Below the pieces are notes generated by a model, which made no database searches, was not told where the DNA came from, and saw nothing but the letters and a program-made list of their open reading frames with translations. Below, in pieces: positions 57,601 to 64,000 of a stretch of 64,000 nucleotides of DNA. Each line of letters begins with the position of its first letter. The stretch's first letter is position 1. A program made the position numbers and the translations under genes. Source of the stretch: an uncultured Caldilineaceae bacterium (GTDB taxonomy: Bacteria > Chloroflexota > Anaerolineae > Caldilineales > Caldilineaceae); assembly GCA_958295915.1 (NCBI GenBank), contig OY282381.1, forward strand, positions 3,432,722 through 3,496,721. The letters are read 5' to 3'.

Positions 57601-57638
57601 AATGAAGAGTGAAGCGCCTGCTACCTTCACTCTTCATT
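57601..57638 (+). promoter_or_regulatory. Strong stem-loop after binding-protein gene (importer 5)
   Basis: AATGAAGAGTGAAG (57601-57614) and CTTCACTCTTCATT (57625-57638) form a perfect 14-pair stem with a 10-base loop, 20 bases after the stop. It is followed directly by an A element. Confidence 0.65.
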
Positions 57639-57669
57639 CGCGCCTCTTTCGAGCAGAGGCGCATTCAAC
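57637..57669. repeat. Palindromic element A, copy 9 (loop inverted)
   Basis: TTCGCGCCTCTTTCGAGCAG then AGGCGCATTCAAC, adjoining the stem-loop at 57601-57638 and 26 bases before the permease ATG. Confidence 0.88.
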
Positions 57670-57694
57670 ATTCTTGATTCTCATTGCCGGCCCA

Positions 57695-59122
57695 ATGGCG
57701 ACGACGCAGATCCTGTCAGAAATCCAAGATCCTCGAACTGGCCGCGGCCGCTGGCTGCTGTTGGCCGCCGGTTTTGTTCTGCTAGGTTGCTTTTTTCTGC
57801 CTTGGCTTCGTTTCGTCATCACCGCCAATGACCGGATCGCGCTTTCGCTGACAGGTCTACAGGCGGTGACAATGCCGCCCGTGGAGACGACCGACGGCGG
57901 GCTGCTCTATCGCAGTTCGCCTTGGATGTACCTGGCCCCTCTAGCCGGTATCGTCGCCCTGGGGCTGGGGTTGCTCACCCTGCGGCCGGGCCGCTCTGCG
58001 CCCTGGCACGGCCTCTTTGCCATCATACTCAGCGTGACGGCAGCCGTGGCTGTGTGGAGCGTAGTTACAGCGGCCCAAGAGATCGCGCAGAAGCAGAAAG
58101 TATCCGTGGAGGTGCAGTGGGGGCTGGCCCTGACATTTATGGCGCTGCTTCTGTTCCTTATCAGCGGTCTTGTCGCGCTGCGGGACGCTGGCGCGCAACA
58201 GCCCACCTTCCGGGCTGCGCTTGACGCGCTGGATTTCATGGCCCCGGGTACGGTGCTGGTCATTGTCTTTTTCGTTCTGCCTGCCATTATTCTTTTCATC
58301 CTCAGCCTGACGGATCTCTCCAGCGCCAACTTCAGCGAGCCCTGGACGTTTGTCGGTTTCGACAACTACAGGCGGATGTTCAGCGACCGTTTCTTCCCCA
58401 AAATTCTGCGTAATACCTTTCAGTACGTCATCCTTACACTTCTGTTCTTTAACGTTGGTCTGGCTCTGCTACTCGCCCTCTTGACGGCCCATGTAAGCCG
58501 ACGTGTCGGTTTCTTCTTTCGCTTGCTGTGGCTGCTGCCCCGTATCACGCCGTCCGTCGTCTACATTGTGATGTGGCAACGCATTGCCCAACAACCCCCG
58601 TACGGCATTCTTAACCAGCTTCTTGGCTGGCTTGGTGTCGAAAATCAGCCCTATTGGATCCCGGAAGCGCCGTGGGTGTTTGTCGTTCTCGTCAATGGAT
58701 TCGTGGGCGCGTCGTTTGGCATGATTATCTTTACCTCAGCCATCGAAGCGATCCCGGCGGACCTGATAATTGCCGCCAAAGTGGATGGCGCTGGCGACTT
58801 GGCGCTCATCCGTGACATTACACTGCCATTGCTGCGCTGGCCCCTGCTGTTCGTCGTTACCTACCAGACCCTTTCATTGCTCGTCTCCTTCGAGTACATT
58901 CTGCTGCTCACAAACGGCGGGCCAGGGCTTTTCACAACAGAAGTATGGGCGCTGACAGCATACAAGCGCGCCTTGCAGACCTATTTCGGCTCGAATCAGT
59001 GGGCCTATGGCGCAGCCTGGGGCTTTGTGCTGGTGGTGATCGGCGTCGTCCTATCGGTACTCTATCTGCGGGTCTTCCGCTTTAACGATCTGGTCCAGGA
59101 ACCGAAGATCGATGTGTTGTGA
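57695..59122 (+). CDS. Carbohydrate ABC transporter permease, MalF type, with extra N-terminal membrane domain (importer 5)
   Basis: A 475-residue permease, well over the usual about 300. The last about 290 residues are standard, with the EAA loop LIIAAKVDGAGDLALIRDIT and LLTNGGPGLFTTEVWALTAY. The first about 180 residues add roughly four hydrophobic segments (WLLLAAGFVLLGCFFLPWLR, APLAGIVALGLGLLTL, LFAIILSVTAAVAVWSVV, LALTFMALLLFLISGLVAL), making about ten in all, somewhat like E. coli MalF with its extra N-terminal part. ATG 57695 has no clear ribosome site. The frame is open upstream through a palindromic element, so an earlier start is possible. Confidence 0.85.
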   Translation: MATTQILSEIQDPRTGRGRWLLLAAGFVLLGCFFLPWLRFVITANDRIALSLTGLQAVTMPPVETTDGGLLYRSSPWMYLAPLAGIVALGLGLLTLRPGRSAPWHGLFAIILSVTAAVAVWSVVTAAQEIAQKQKVSVEVQWGLALTFMALLLFLISGLVALRDAGAQQPTFRAALDALDFMAPGTVLVIVFFVLPAIILFILSLTDLSSANFSEPWTFVGFDNYRRMFSDRFFPKILRNTFQYVILTLLFFNVGLALLLALLTAHVSRRVGFFFRLLWLLPRITPSVVYIVMWQRIAQQPPYGILNQLLGWLGVENQPYWIPEAPWVFVVLVNGFVGASFGMIIFTSAIEAIPADLIIAAKVDGAGDLALIRDITLPLLRWPLLFVVTYQTLSLLVSFEYILLLTNGGPGLFTTEVWALTAYKRALQTYFGSNQWAYGAAWGFVLVVIGVVLSVLYLRVFRFNDLVQEPKIDVL

Positions 59123-59127
59123 AATAT

Positions 59128-59200
59128 GACTCTGATTCAATTGACTATTGTGATGGACAGGATGACTGCCGTAAATCATCTGCATCAGGAGAATCATAGT
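59128..59200. repeat. Repeat family E, copy 3
   Basis: TCTGATTCAATTGACTATTG, GTAAATCATCTGCATCAGGA then GAATCATAG, between the two permease genes of importer 5. Confidence 0.55.
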
Positions 59201-59223
59201 CAGCAGTGAGCAGGAGGAGGAAT

Positions 59224-60123
59224 GTGGCTCCGCAGGGGATGGAAATCGAGCGGCGGAATGAGACCAGGCTTACGCTAGGGCAGGCGCTTCCCTATGCGCT
59301 GCTGACAGTCAGCATTCTGCCAATTCTGGCTGGCTATGCCTGGGTTCTGATCGCGACTTTTTCTCAGCGCACGAACGGCCTCCTGCCGCTGGACGCGCAG
59401 GGCAATCTCGGGGGACTGACCTTCGAAAATTGGGCATTTCTGTCTGAGTCGGATATATGGAAGGCGACCCTCAACTCCTTCGGCATTGGCATGAGCATGG
59501 TCGTAGGCGTTGGTTCCATTTCCGCGCTGGCCGCGTACGCGCTTTCCCGCATGAACTTTCCGGGACGCAAAGGATTTCTGGGCATGACGATGGTCCTGCA
59601 CGCCTTTCGTCCAGAAATGCTTCTGATCGCCATCTTTCAGGTGCTGTTGTTCATCGGCGGCATCCCCCTGCTCGGTGATCTGTTCGGCTTCAATACTGTA
59701 GGCGGCGTGGCCCTGGTGATGGTTACACTGGACCTGCCCCTGGGCATCTGGCTGATGAAAGGGTTCTTTGATAACCTCTCCTGGGATATGGAGCGAGCTG
59801 CCCTCATTGATGGCGCAAGCCGGTTTCGGGTATGGTGGGAGATTCTTCTGCCGCAGATTCGCCCCGGTCTGGCGGCCCTGTCGATCTTTATGTTCATTCA
59901 AGGTTGGAACGCCTATATCATCCCTTTCACCTTTACCATCGGCTCGAGGGTCGCCAATCTGCCGGTGTACATCAACAGGTTCTCCGGTGACACGAGTTTC
60001 GTCAGCTGGAACAAAGTGGCGGCCATCGGTCTTTTCCAATTGATTCCGGTTCTGATCTTTTTCATCTTCACCCAGGAAGCTCTGCTGAATATCTACGGCG
60101 GCGGCAGCAAAGGGGGAACGTAA
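59224..60123 (+). CDS. Carbohydrate ABC transporter permease, MalG type (importer 5)
   Basis: About 299 residues with six hydrophobic segments and the EAA loop MERAALIDGASRFRVWWEIL; LPVYINRFSGDTSFVSWNKV is typical of the C-terminal part. GTG 59224 with AGGAGGAGG five bases upstream is preferred; ATG 59239 and an earlier GTG at 59206 are alternatives. The TAA overlaps the start of the ATPase gene by one base (TAATG), so the two are translationally coupled. Confidence 0.9.
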   Translation: MAPQGMEIERRNETRLTLGQALPYALLTVSILPILAGYAWVLIATFSQRTNGLLPLDAQGNLGGLTFENWAFLSESDIWKATLNSFGIGMSMVVGVGSISALAAYALSRMNFPGRKGFLGMTMVLHAFRPEMLLIAIFQVLLFIGGIPLLGDLFGFNTVGGVALVMVTLDLPLGIWLMKGFFDNLSWDMERAALIDGASRFRVWWEILLPQIRPGLAALSIFMFIQGWNAYIIPFTFTIGSRVANLPVYINRFSGDTSFVSWNKVAAIGLFQLIPVLIFFIFTQEALLNIYGGGSKGGT

Positions 60124-61199
60124 TGCGCGTCGAACTGGACAACCTGACCAAACGCTGGGGCGACGTGACCGGCGCGGATGGCATCACCCTTGACATGCAA
60201 AATGGGGAGTTCGTGGCCTTCCTCGGCCCATCCGGCTGTGGCAAAACGACAACGCTGCTGATGGTGGCCGGCATCTATAAGCCGACAGCGGGAGAGATCC
60301 GCTTCGACGAGCGCGTCGTCAATCAGGTCGCTCCCAAAGACCGCAACATCGGCATGGTTTTCCAGAGCTACGCCCTCTACCCGCATATGAGCGTCCGCCA
60401 GAACATCGGCTATCCTCTCAAACTCAAAAAGACACCGGCGGACGAAATGGAGAAGCGGGTGCAGCGGGTAGCGGATATGATGGGCATCGGCCATTTGCTG
60501 GCGCGCCGCCCCGCACAACTCTCCGGTGGGCAACAGCAGCGGGTAGCCCTGGGCCGAGCGCTGGTGAAAGAGCCAAGCCTGCTCCTTTTTGATGAGCCTC
60601 TCTCCAATCTGGACGCCAGACTGCGCCTGACCATGCGCAGTGAAATCAAGCGTCTGCAACTGGACTTGGGGATCACCTCCATTTATGTTACCCATGATCA
60701 GGTGGAAGCCATGACCATGGCCGACCGCATTGCCGTGATGAAAGAAGGGAAGTTGCAGGCCTACGCGCCGCCCAACGAACTGTACGAGCAGCCCCGCACG
60801 ATTTTTATTGCCGGTTTCGTCGGCAACCCGCCGATGAATCTGTTCGATGCCCAAATCGTGCAGGAGGGGAAACGCTATCTGGCACGCCGCCAGGGCTTCG
60901 AGATGGAAGTCCCGCACAAGCAGGGTAGCCGGGCCGTGGGCAAAGGACAAGTGGTCGTCGGCATCCGACCGGAGGATATCTCTCTGGCACAGAATACAGG
61001 CATCACTGGCGAAGTTTTTGTGGTCGAACCCCTGGGCCGGGACAACCTGGTTGACGTGCGGATCGAAGATCTGCATCTCTTCGTCCTGGCGGATCCGAGG
61101 CAACCCTTGCAGATCGGCGATCCAGTGCAACTACAGATCGACGGCGGCAAAGTGCAGCTCTTCGATCCCGAGACCGAGTACTCTCTTCTGTGGACATAA
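60123..61199 (+). CDS. Sugar ABC transporter ATP-binding protein, MalK/UgpC type
   Basis: A 358-residue ATPase: Walker A GPSGCGKTT (35-43), Q-loop MVFQSYALYPHMSV, signature LSGGQQQRVALGRAL, Walker B LLLFDEPLSNLD and switch His in IYVTHDQVEA. The C-terminal about 110 residues (VVGIRPEDISLAQNTGITGE on) are the TOBE/regulatory domain of the CUT1 family. It drives import through the importer-5 permeases. It is the only intact transporter ATPase in the window, and may also serve the ATPase-less importers 1-4, as MsiK does in Streptomyces; that is inference. Confidence 0.95.
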   Translation: MRVELDNLTKRWGDVTGADGITLDMQNGEFVAFLGPSGCGKTTTLLMVAGIYKPTAGEIRFDERVVNQVAPKDRNIGMVFQSYALYPHMSVRQNIGYPLKLKKTPADEMEKRVQRVADMMGIGHLLARRPAQLSGGQQQRVALGRALVKEPSLLLFDEPLSNLDARLRLTMRSEIKRLQLDLGITSIYVTHDQVEAMTMADRIAVMKEGKLQAYAPPNELYEQPRTIFIAGFVGNPPMNLFDAQIVQEGKRYLARRQGFEMEVPHKQGSRAVGKGQVVVGIRPEDISLAQNTGITGEVFVVEPLGRDNLVDVRIEDLHLFVLADPRQPLQIGDPVQLQIDGGKVQLFDPETEYSLLWT

Positions 61200-62404
61200 T
61201 TGCAAAAGCGATCATCGCTACCTTTGTTCTCTCTGCCTGCGCCGCGCCATCCTCCCTGCCCCCATCAGACGCCCGTGGCGCTGCCGGGTTGGATGGCGCG
61301 CCACGGATGGGCGCGACAAAAATTTACAATATCGACAGCGCCACCCCGACCGCCCCAGTCATTGAAACCGTCCTTACCGGGCTGGACAATCCTCGCGGTG
61401 TCGTTGTGTTGATGGATGGGTCCCTGCTGGTGGCCGAAGCAGGCACCGGCTACGACGCGGTCGAACCCACAAACTGGACCGGCAAGCTCTCCCACTTCCA
61501 GGACGGCAACGGCGATGGCGACTTCACGGATAATGGCGAGCGCATCGATTGGTTTCGCCACCTGCCCACATACAATGCGCTGCAGTTCTTCGCCACTCGG
61601 CGAGACGAAGTCAACGGCCCCGGCGATCTGCTGCGCCACCCCGACGGCCGGCTCTTCCTGAGCGTCGACGCTGGCCTGGATCGTATCGGGCTGTATGAGA
61701 TCAGCCCGGACAGGCGTATAGGGCGTAATCTGTCCCCGCGCAGCAATATGAACGGCCTCGCCTTCTCTCGGGACTTCTCCCAAATCTATCTGGCCGAGAG
61801 CACGGCCAATGCGCTGTCCGTTGTGCGAATCGCCGATGGCGCCTACCGGCAGATCGTTCAGTTCGATACCCTTGCGAACGGACAGCAGTCAGTACCCGCA
61901 GGGCTGGCCGTGGATCCGCGCAATGGCGATGTGCTGGTGGCTCTCTTTTCCGGCGCGGTAGCGGTGAACGGTGAGGTGATCCCTTTTATGCCTGGCGCTG
62001 GTAAAATCGTGCGGGTGGACCCGTCCACAGGCACGGTTGAAGACGCCGTCACCGGCCTGACAACGTCGATCGATGTGGCCATCGATCGCGCCGGCAGTAT
62101 CTTCGTTGTTGAGATGACCAGCGGGTACGCGGACCTGCTCGACCGCACCCATGATCTATTCGACCCGGACCAACCAGCGCTTCACGGCGGCTATCTGCGC
62201 TACAGCGGGCGAGTCAGCCGCTATCTGCCCGGTGGCAGCGCGCCCCATATCCTGGCGGATGGCTTGGACATGCCCACGAATATCACCCTCGCGCCGGATG
62301 GAGCGGTTTACATTTCAACCGGCCAGGGCACGCCGAGCCGTCCGATTCCTGGACCGGATGGACCAACACGAATTGTCGGGAAGGTGATTCGCATACGGAT
62401 CTGA
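61190..62404 (+). CDS. ScyD/ScyE-like beta-propeller lipoprotein
   Basis: A 404-residue exported protein. The N-terminus (MDIIAKAIIATFVLSACAAP) is a short lipoprotein signal. Propeller repeats follow: VLTGLDNPRGVVVLMDGSLL, VAEAGTG, NGPGDLLRHPDGRLFLSVDA, PAGLAVDPRNGDVLVALFSG, DVAIDRAGSIFVVEMTSGYA and TNITLAPDGAVYISTGQGTP. The GLDNPRG...VAEAGTG opening is typical of ScyD/ScyE-type NHL-like proteins. The start is a GTG at 61190, overlapping the end of the ATPase gene by ten bases; a later start would lose the signal. Function unknown, perhaps binding or oxidising the sugar taken up. Confidence 0.8.
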   Translation: MDIIAKAIIATFVLSACAAPSSLPPSDARGAAGLDGAPRMGATKIYNIDSATPTAPVIETVLTGLDNPRGVVVLMDGSLLVAEAGTGYDAVEPTNWTGKLSHFQDGNGDGDFTDNGERIDWFRHLPTYNALQFFATRRDEVNGPGDLLRHPDGRLFLSVDAGLDRIGLYEISPDRRIGRNLSPRSNMNGLAFSRDFSQIYLAESTANALSVVRIADGAYRQIVQFDTLANGQQSVPAGLAVDPRNGDVLVALFSGAVAVNGEVIPFMPGAGKIVRVDPSTGTVEDAVTGLTTSIDVAIDRAGSIFVVEMTSGYADLLDRTHDLFDPDQPALHGGYLRYSGRVSRYLPGGSAPHILADGLDMPTNITLAPDGAVYISTGQGTPSRPIPGPDGPTRIVGKVIRIRI

Positions 62405-62410
62405 TTGCAG

Positions 62411-62523
62411 CGCTCGCATAGCGTGCAGCCAACTATCCGCCTGGATGCGCCCGCAGTACCTCCTCCACAATCTCTACGCCCCAACCCGGCCCGGCGGGAA
62501 GGTCATATACCCGCCGATGATTT
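62411..62523. repeat. Duplicated 113-base segment, copy 1
   Basis: GCTCGCATAGCGTGCAGCCA and the following sequence through CCGCCGATGATTTCAG match 63888-64000 except for a few substitutions and small indel differences. The segment covers the 3' end of a mandelate-racemase-family gene and 22 bases beyond. Confidence 0.9.
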
Positions 62524-62787
62524 CAGGCGGGTTTGTCACCATCTCGTCCTTCCAGGGTACGTCATCGATATCGATCTCCATAATACGCACATTCGGCAGG
62601 ACTGCGCACAGGTTGGCGCTGATGTACGATGACAGGTGGCTGTAGTGGTTGTAGGGAGCAATGTTCATCTGAAAGGTCTGCGCCAGTTCCCCCACCCGTT
62701 TAGATGGGGCGAAGCCGTTCCAGGGCACGTCGATCATCAGAAAGTCTGACGCACGGGCCTGGAGATAGAGCAGAATTTCTGACGGGT
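62433..62787 (-). pseudogene. 3' fragment of a mandelate racemase/enolase-superfamily gene
   Basis: The minus frame encodes LLYLQARASDFLMIDVPWNG, FQMNIAPYNHYSHLSSYISA and NPPEIIGGYMT, the C-terminal part of an enolase-superfamily enzyme (the HYSHLSSYISANL stretch is the last barrel strands). A small length change near 62490 shifts the frame: it reads TFPPGRVGA and stops, while the next frame carries GWGVEIVEEVLRAHPGG. The 5' half of the gene is missing; the fragment abuts the Uma2 stop. It is a broken duplicate of the gene whose end appears at 63906-64000. Confidence 0.8.
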
Positions 62788-62795
62788 ATTTATGC

Positions 62796-63704
62796 TCAGG
62801 AGAGTTGTTGGCGCAGTCGGGCCAATTCGGCTTCCAGCGCTTGCGCCCGCTCTTCCGCTGCTCGTCGGGCGACCGCTTCCGTTGTGGCCTGTTCCTCTGC
62901 CTTCTGACGGGCGGCTGCTTCGGTATCGGCCCTGACGACAGCGGCCCGATATTCGGGTAGGACATACCCCGCATACACCTCATCCAGAGCCAGATTTTTC
63001 ATATCCGGCAACCTCAGCAGATCGCGTCGCCGAAACTGAAATCCAGGCAACACCCGCGAGCGAATCACTCCCTCCGCGTCCGGCCGAATCTCTTCGTAGC
63101 GCCCATCCGCGCCGAGACGATAGAAGCGCATATAGCGGTCGTCCGGATCGAGAATGAAGTATTCCTGCACCCCAGCCAGAGCATAGTCTCTCTTCTTCTC
63201 CTCCGTGTCCCGGCGCACCTCCGCCAGTGTCGAATCGGACACTGCCTCCACGCACAGATTGCAGACCCCCTTAAACGCCCGATCAGTGATCCTCCAGAGT
63301 ATCGGATTGTCATCCAGAACCACGCCGATGTCCGGCTTGCGCACCGCCTCCCGTATGCCAGACAGCTCTTTTGAGTCTGGCATGGTCAGACTGAAGCCAG
63401 TTTCCAGATTGATCAGCCTGGCAATGGGATGGCTCTCCACATAGCGGCGCAAGATGTCGAGGAACCAATTGTAGAGGTCAAGTTGAAGGGGAGTGGGCAA
63501 GGGTTTGGCCTCCAGGATGCCGTTGTTCCATTCGTAGCTGACGTCGATGTTGGGGTAGGGGTTTTCATACCACTTGGCCCAGTACTCTTCCTTGGTGACA
63601 CGGCGGCCATCGTCGGGCGCCAATGGGTTGACCCGCGTGGGTCGGCCGTTGGCCTGCTCTGCCTGTTCCTGAGGCGCGTCACGCAACCGCGTTGTGGATT
63701 CCAT
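62796..63704 (-). CDS. Uma2-family PD-(D/E)xK nuclease-like protein with coiled-coil tail
   Basis: A 302-residue protein. The Uma2/DUF820 core shows YEWNNGILEAKPLPTPLQ, VRKPDIGVVLDD (catalytic Asp), LCVEAVSDSTLAE (Glu) and DTEEKKRDYALAGVQEYFIL (Lys), then DPDDRYMRFYRL. Residues 240-302 are Ala/Glu/Arg-rich with heptad-like spacing (RADTEAAARQKAEEQATTEA), a likely coiled coil, common at the end of this family. Its role is unknown; Uma2 genes are abundant in Chloroflexota and cyanobacteria. It lies between the two copies of a duplicated racemase gene end. Confidence 0.88.
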   Translation of the reverse strand: MESTTRLRDAPQEQAEQANGRPTRVNPLAPDDGRRVTKEEYWAKWYENPYPNIDVSYEWNNGILEAKPLPTPLQLDLYNWFLDILRRYVESHPIARLINLETGFSLTMPDSKELSGIREAVRKPDIGVVLDDNPILWRITDRAFKGVCNLCVEAVSDSTLAEVRRDTEEKKRDYALAGVQEYFILDPDDRYMRFYRLGADGRYEEIRPDAEGVIRSRVLPGFQFRRRDLLRLPDMKNLALDEVYAGYVLPEYRAAVVRADTEAAARQKAEEQATTEAVARRAAEERAQALEAELARLRQQLS

Positions 63705-63843
63705 GCTCCCTCCTCTCGCTCTGACATAGCGAACTCGGCACTGCGCGCACTGCAGCTATCTGTGGAAATTCTATCACGATTCATTTGATTGAGGCAATGG
63801 CGCATCTGAGCCAGGGTATGTCCCAGATTTTGAGGAGAGGAAC

Positions 63844-63872
63844 ACATTGTCTGAATCAGGATTATCAGGATG
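63844..63872. repeat. Repeat family E, copy 4
   Basis: TTGTCTGAATCAGGATTATC then AGGATGGAA, just beyond the second copy of the racemase gene end. Confidence 0.5.
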
Positions 63873-63887
63873 GAAGGCTAAACAGCT

Positions 63888-64000
63888 CGCATAGCGTGCA
63901 GCCAACTATCCGCCTGGATGCGCGCGCAGTGCCTCCTCCACAATCTCTGTGCCCCAACCTGGCCCGGAGGGAATGGTCATATACCCGCCGATGATTTCAG
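63888..64000. repeat. Duplicated 113-base segment, copy 2
   Basis: Second copy of the segment at 62411-62523; it runs off the window end, so the duplication may be longer. Confidence 0.9.
63906..64000 (-). CDS. Mandelate racemase/enolase-superfamily protein, C-terminal end (partial)
   Basis: The minus frame encodes EIIGGYMTIPSGPGWGTEIV then EEALRAHPGG and a TAG at 63906-63908. This is the usual ending of mandelate racemase/muconate cycloisomerase-type sugar-acid dehydratases. Unlike the copy at 62433 the frame is intact here, so this is probably the functional gene; the rest is outside the window. Confidence 0.75.
   Translation of the reverse strand, partial: EIIGGYMTIPSGPGWGTEIVEEALRAHPGG

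Noticed and set aside
1-64000. tRNA or rRNA genes
   Set aside because: No cloverleaf with a T-arm GTTCGA-type box at correct spacing and no rRNA-like conserved stretch was found by eye; a covariance-model scan would be decisive.

Overview
The window reads as a chromosomal segment of a heterotrophic bacterium, most likely a Chloroflexota member of the Anaerolineae/Caldilineales type. This is inferred from several substrate-binding lipoproteins that carry twin-arginine (S/N/D-RR-x-x-L) signals ending in a lipobox, from many ABC sugar importers that lack their own ATPase, and from the mix of HpcH/HpaI aldolases, Gfo/Idh/MocA oxidoreductases, a phytanoyl-CoA dioxygenase-like enzyme, a GH172/DUF2961 protein and Uma2. 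No rRNA or tRNA gene was recognised.

Layout. 1-2731: end of a sugar isomerase/epimerase, an MBL-fold protein, an HpcH/HpaI aldolase and a hydroxypyruvate-isomerase-like protein. 2787-7816 (minus): sugar importer 1 with an epimerase and a decayed epimerase at its tail. 8089-12958 (minus): a beta-propeller glycosidase-like protein and importer 2. 13146-17204 (minus): fused remnants of oppD/oppF and importer 3. 17576-22605 (minus): a compact, overlapping five-gene operon (aldolase, BNR/sialidase-like protein, nucleotidyltransferase, MetE-like protein, opine-dehydrogenase-like protein). 22932-24140: an efflux adaptor lipoprotein. 24162-32712 (minus): Gfo/Idh, a TPP enzyme, and importer 4 with a GH36 alpha-galactosidase. 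32947-36623 (plus): an orphan peptide-type binding protein, a small membrane protein and an FprA-type ferredoxin-NADP reductase. 36686-44021 (minus): a nitrilase-like protein, Gfo/Idh, a cupin and a Dpp-type importer. 44139-46160: an IS605-type TnpB element next to an IS607 wreck. 46414-48694: Gfo/Idh and a PhyH-like dioxygenase. 48878-51982: a single-chain nuclease-methyltransferase. 52139-55982: GH172, flavin reductase, epimerase and FAH-family hydrolase. 56132-62404: a complete sugar importer, the only one here with an ATPase, plus a ScyD/ScyE-like lipoprotein. 62433-64000: a Uma2 nuclease between two copies of the 3' end of a mandelate-racemase-family gene.

The genes fit a lifestyle of importing glycans and their breakdown products, clipping them with glycosidases and oxidising or cleaving the resulting sugar acids. 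Each importer has a stem-loop between the binding-protein gene and the next gene, which suggests differential expression within the operons.

The most unusual feature is two families of short dispersed palindromes. Family A has arms GTTGAATGCGCCTC / GAGGCGCATTCAAC. Family B has the core TCGCGCC-CAACAGT-GGCGCGC. Their cores are stop-free in all six frames. They occur both between genes and inside or at the start of genes: a TPP enzyme, the nuclease-methyltransferase, ferredoxin-NADP reductase (twice), flavin reductase and an epimerase. In this they resemble Rickettsia palindromic elements. Further repeat families (C-G below) fill many of the remaining spacers.
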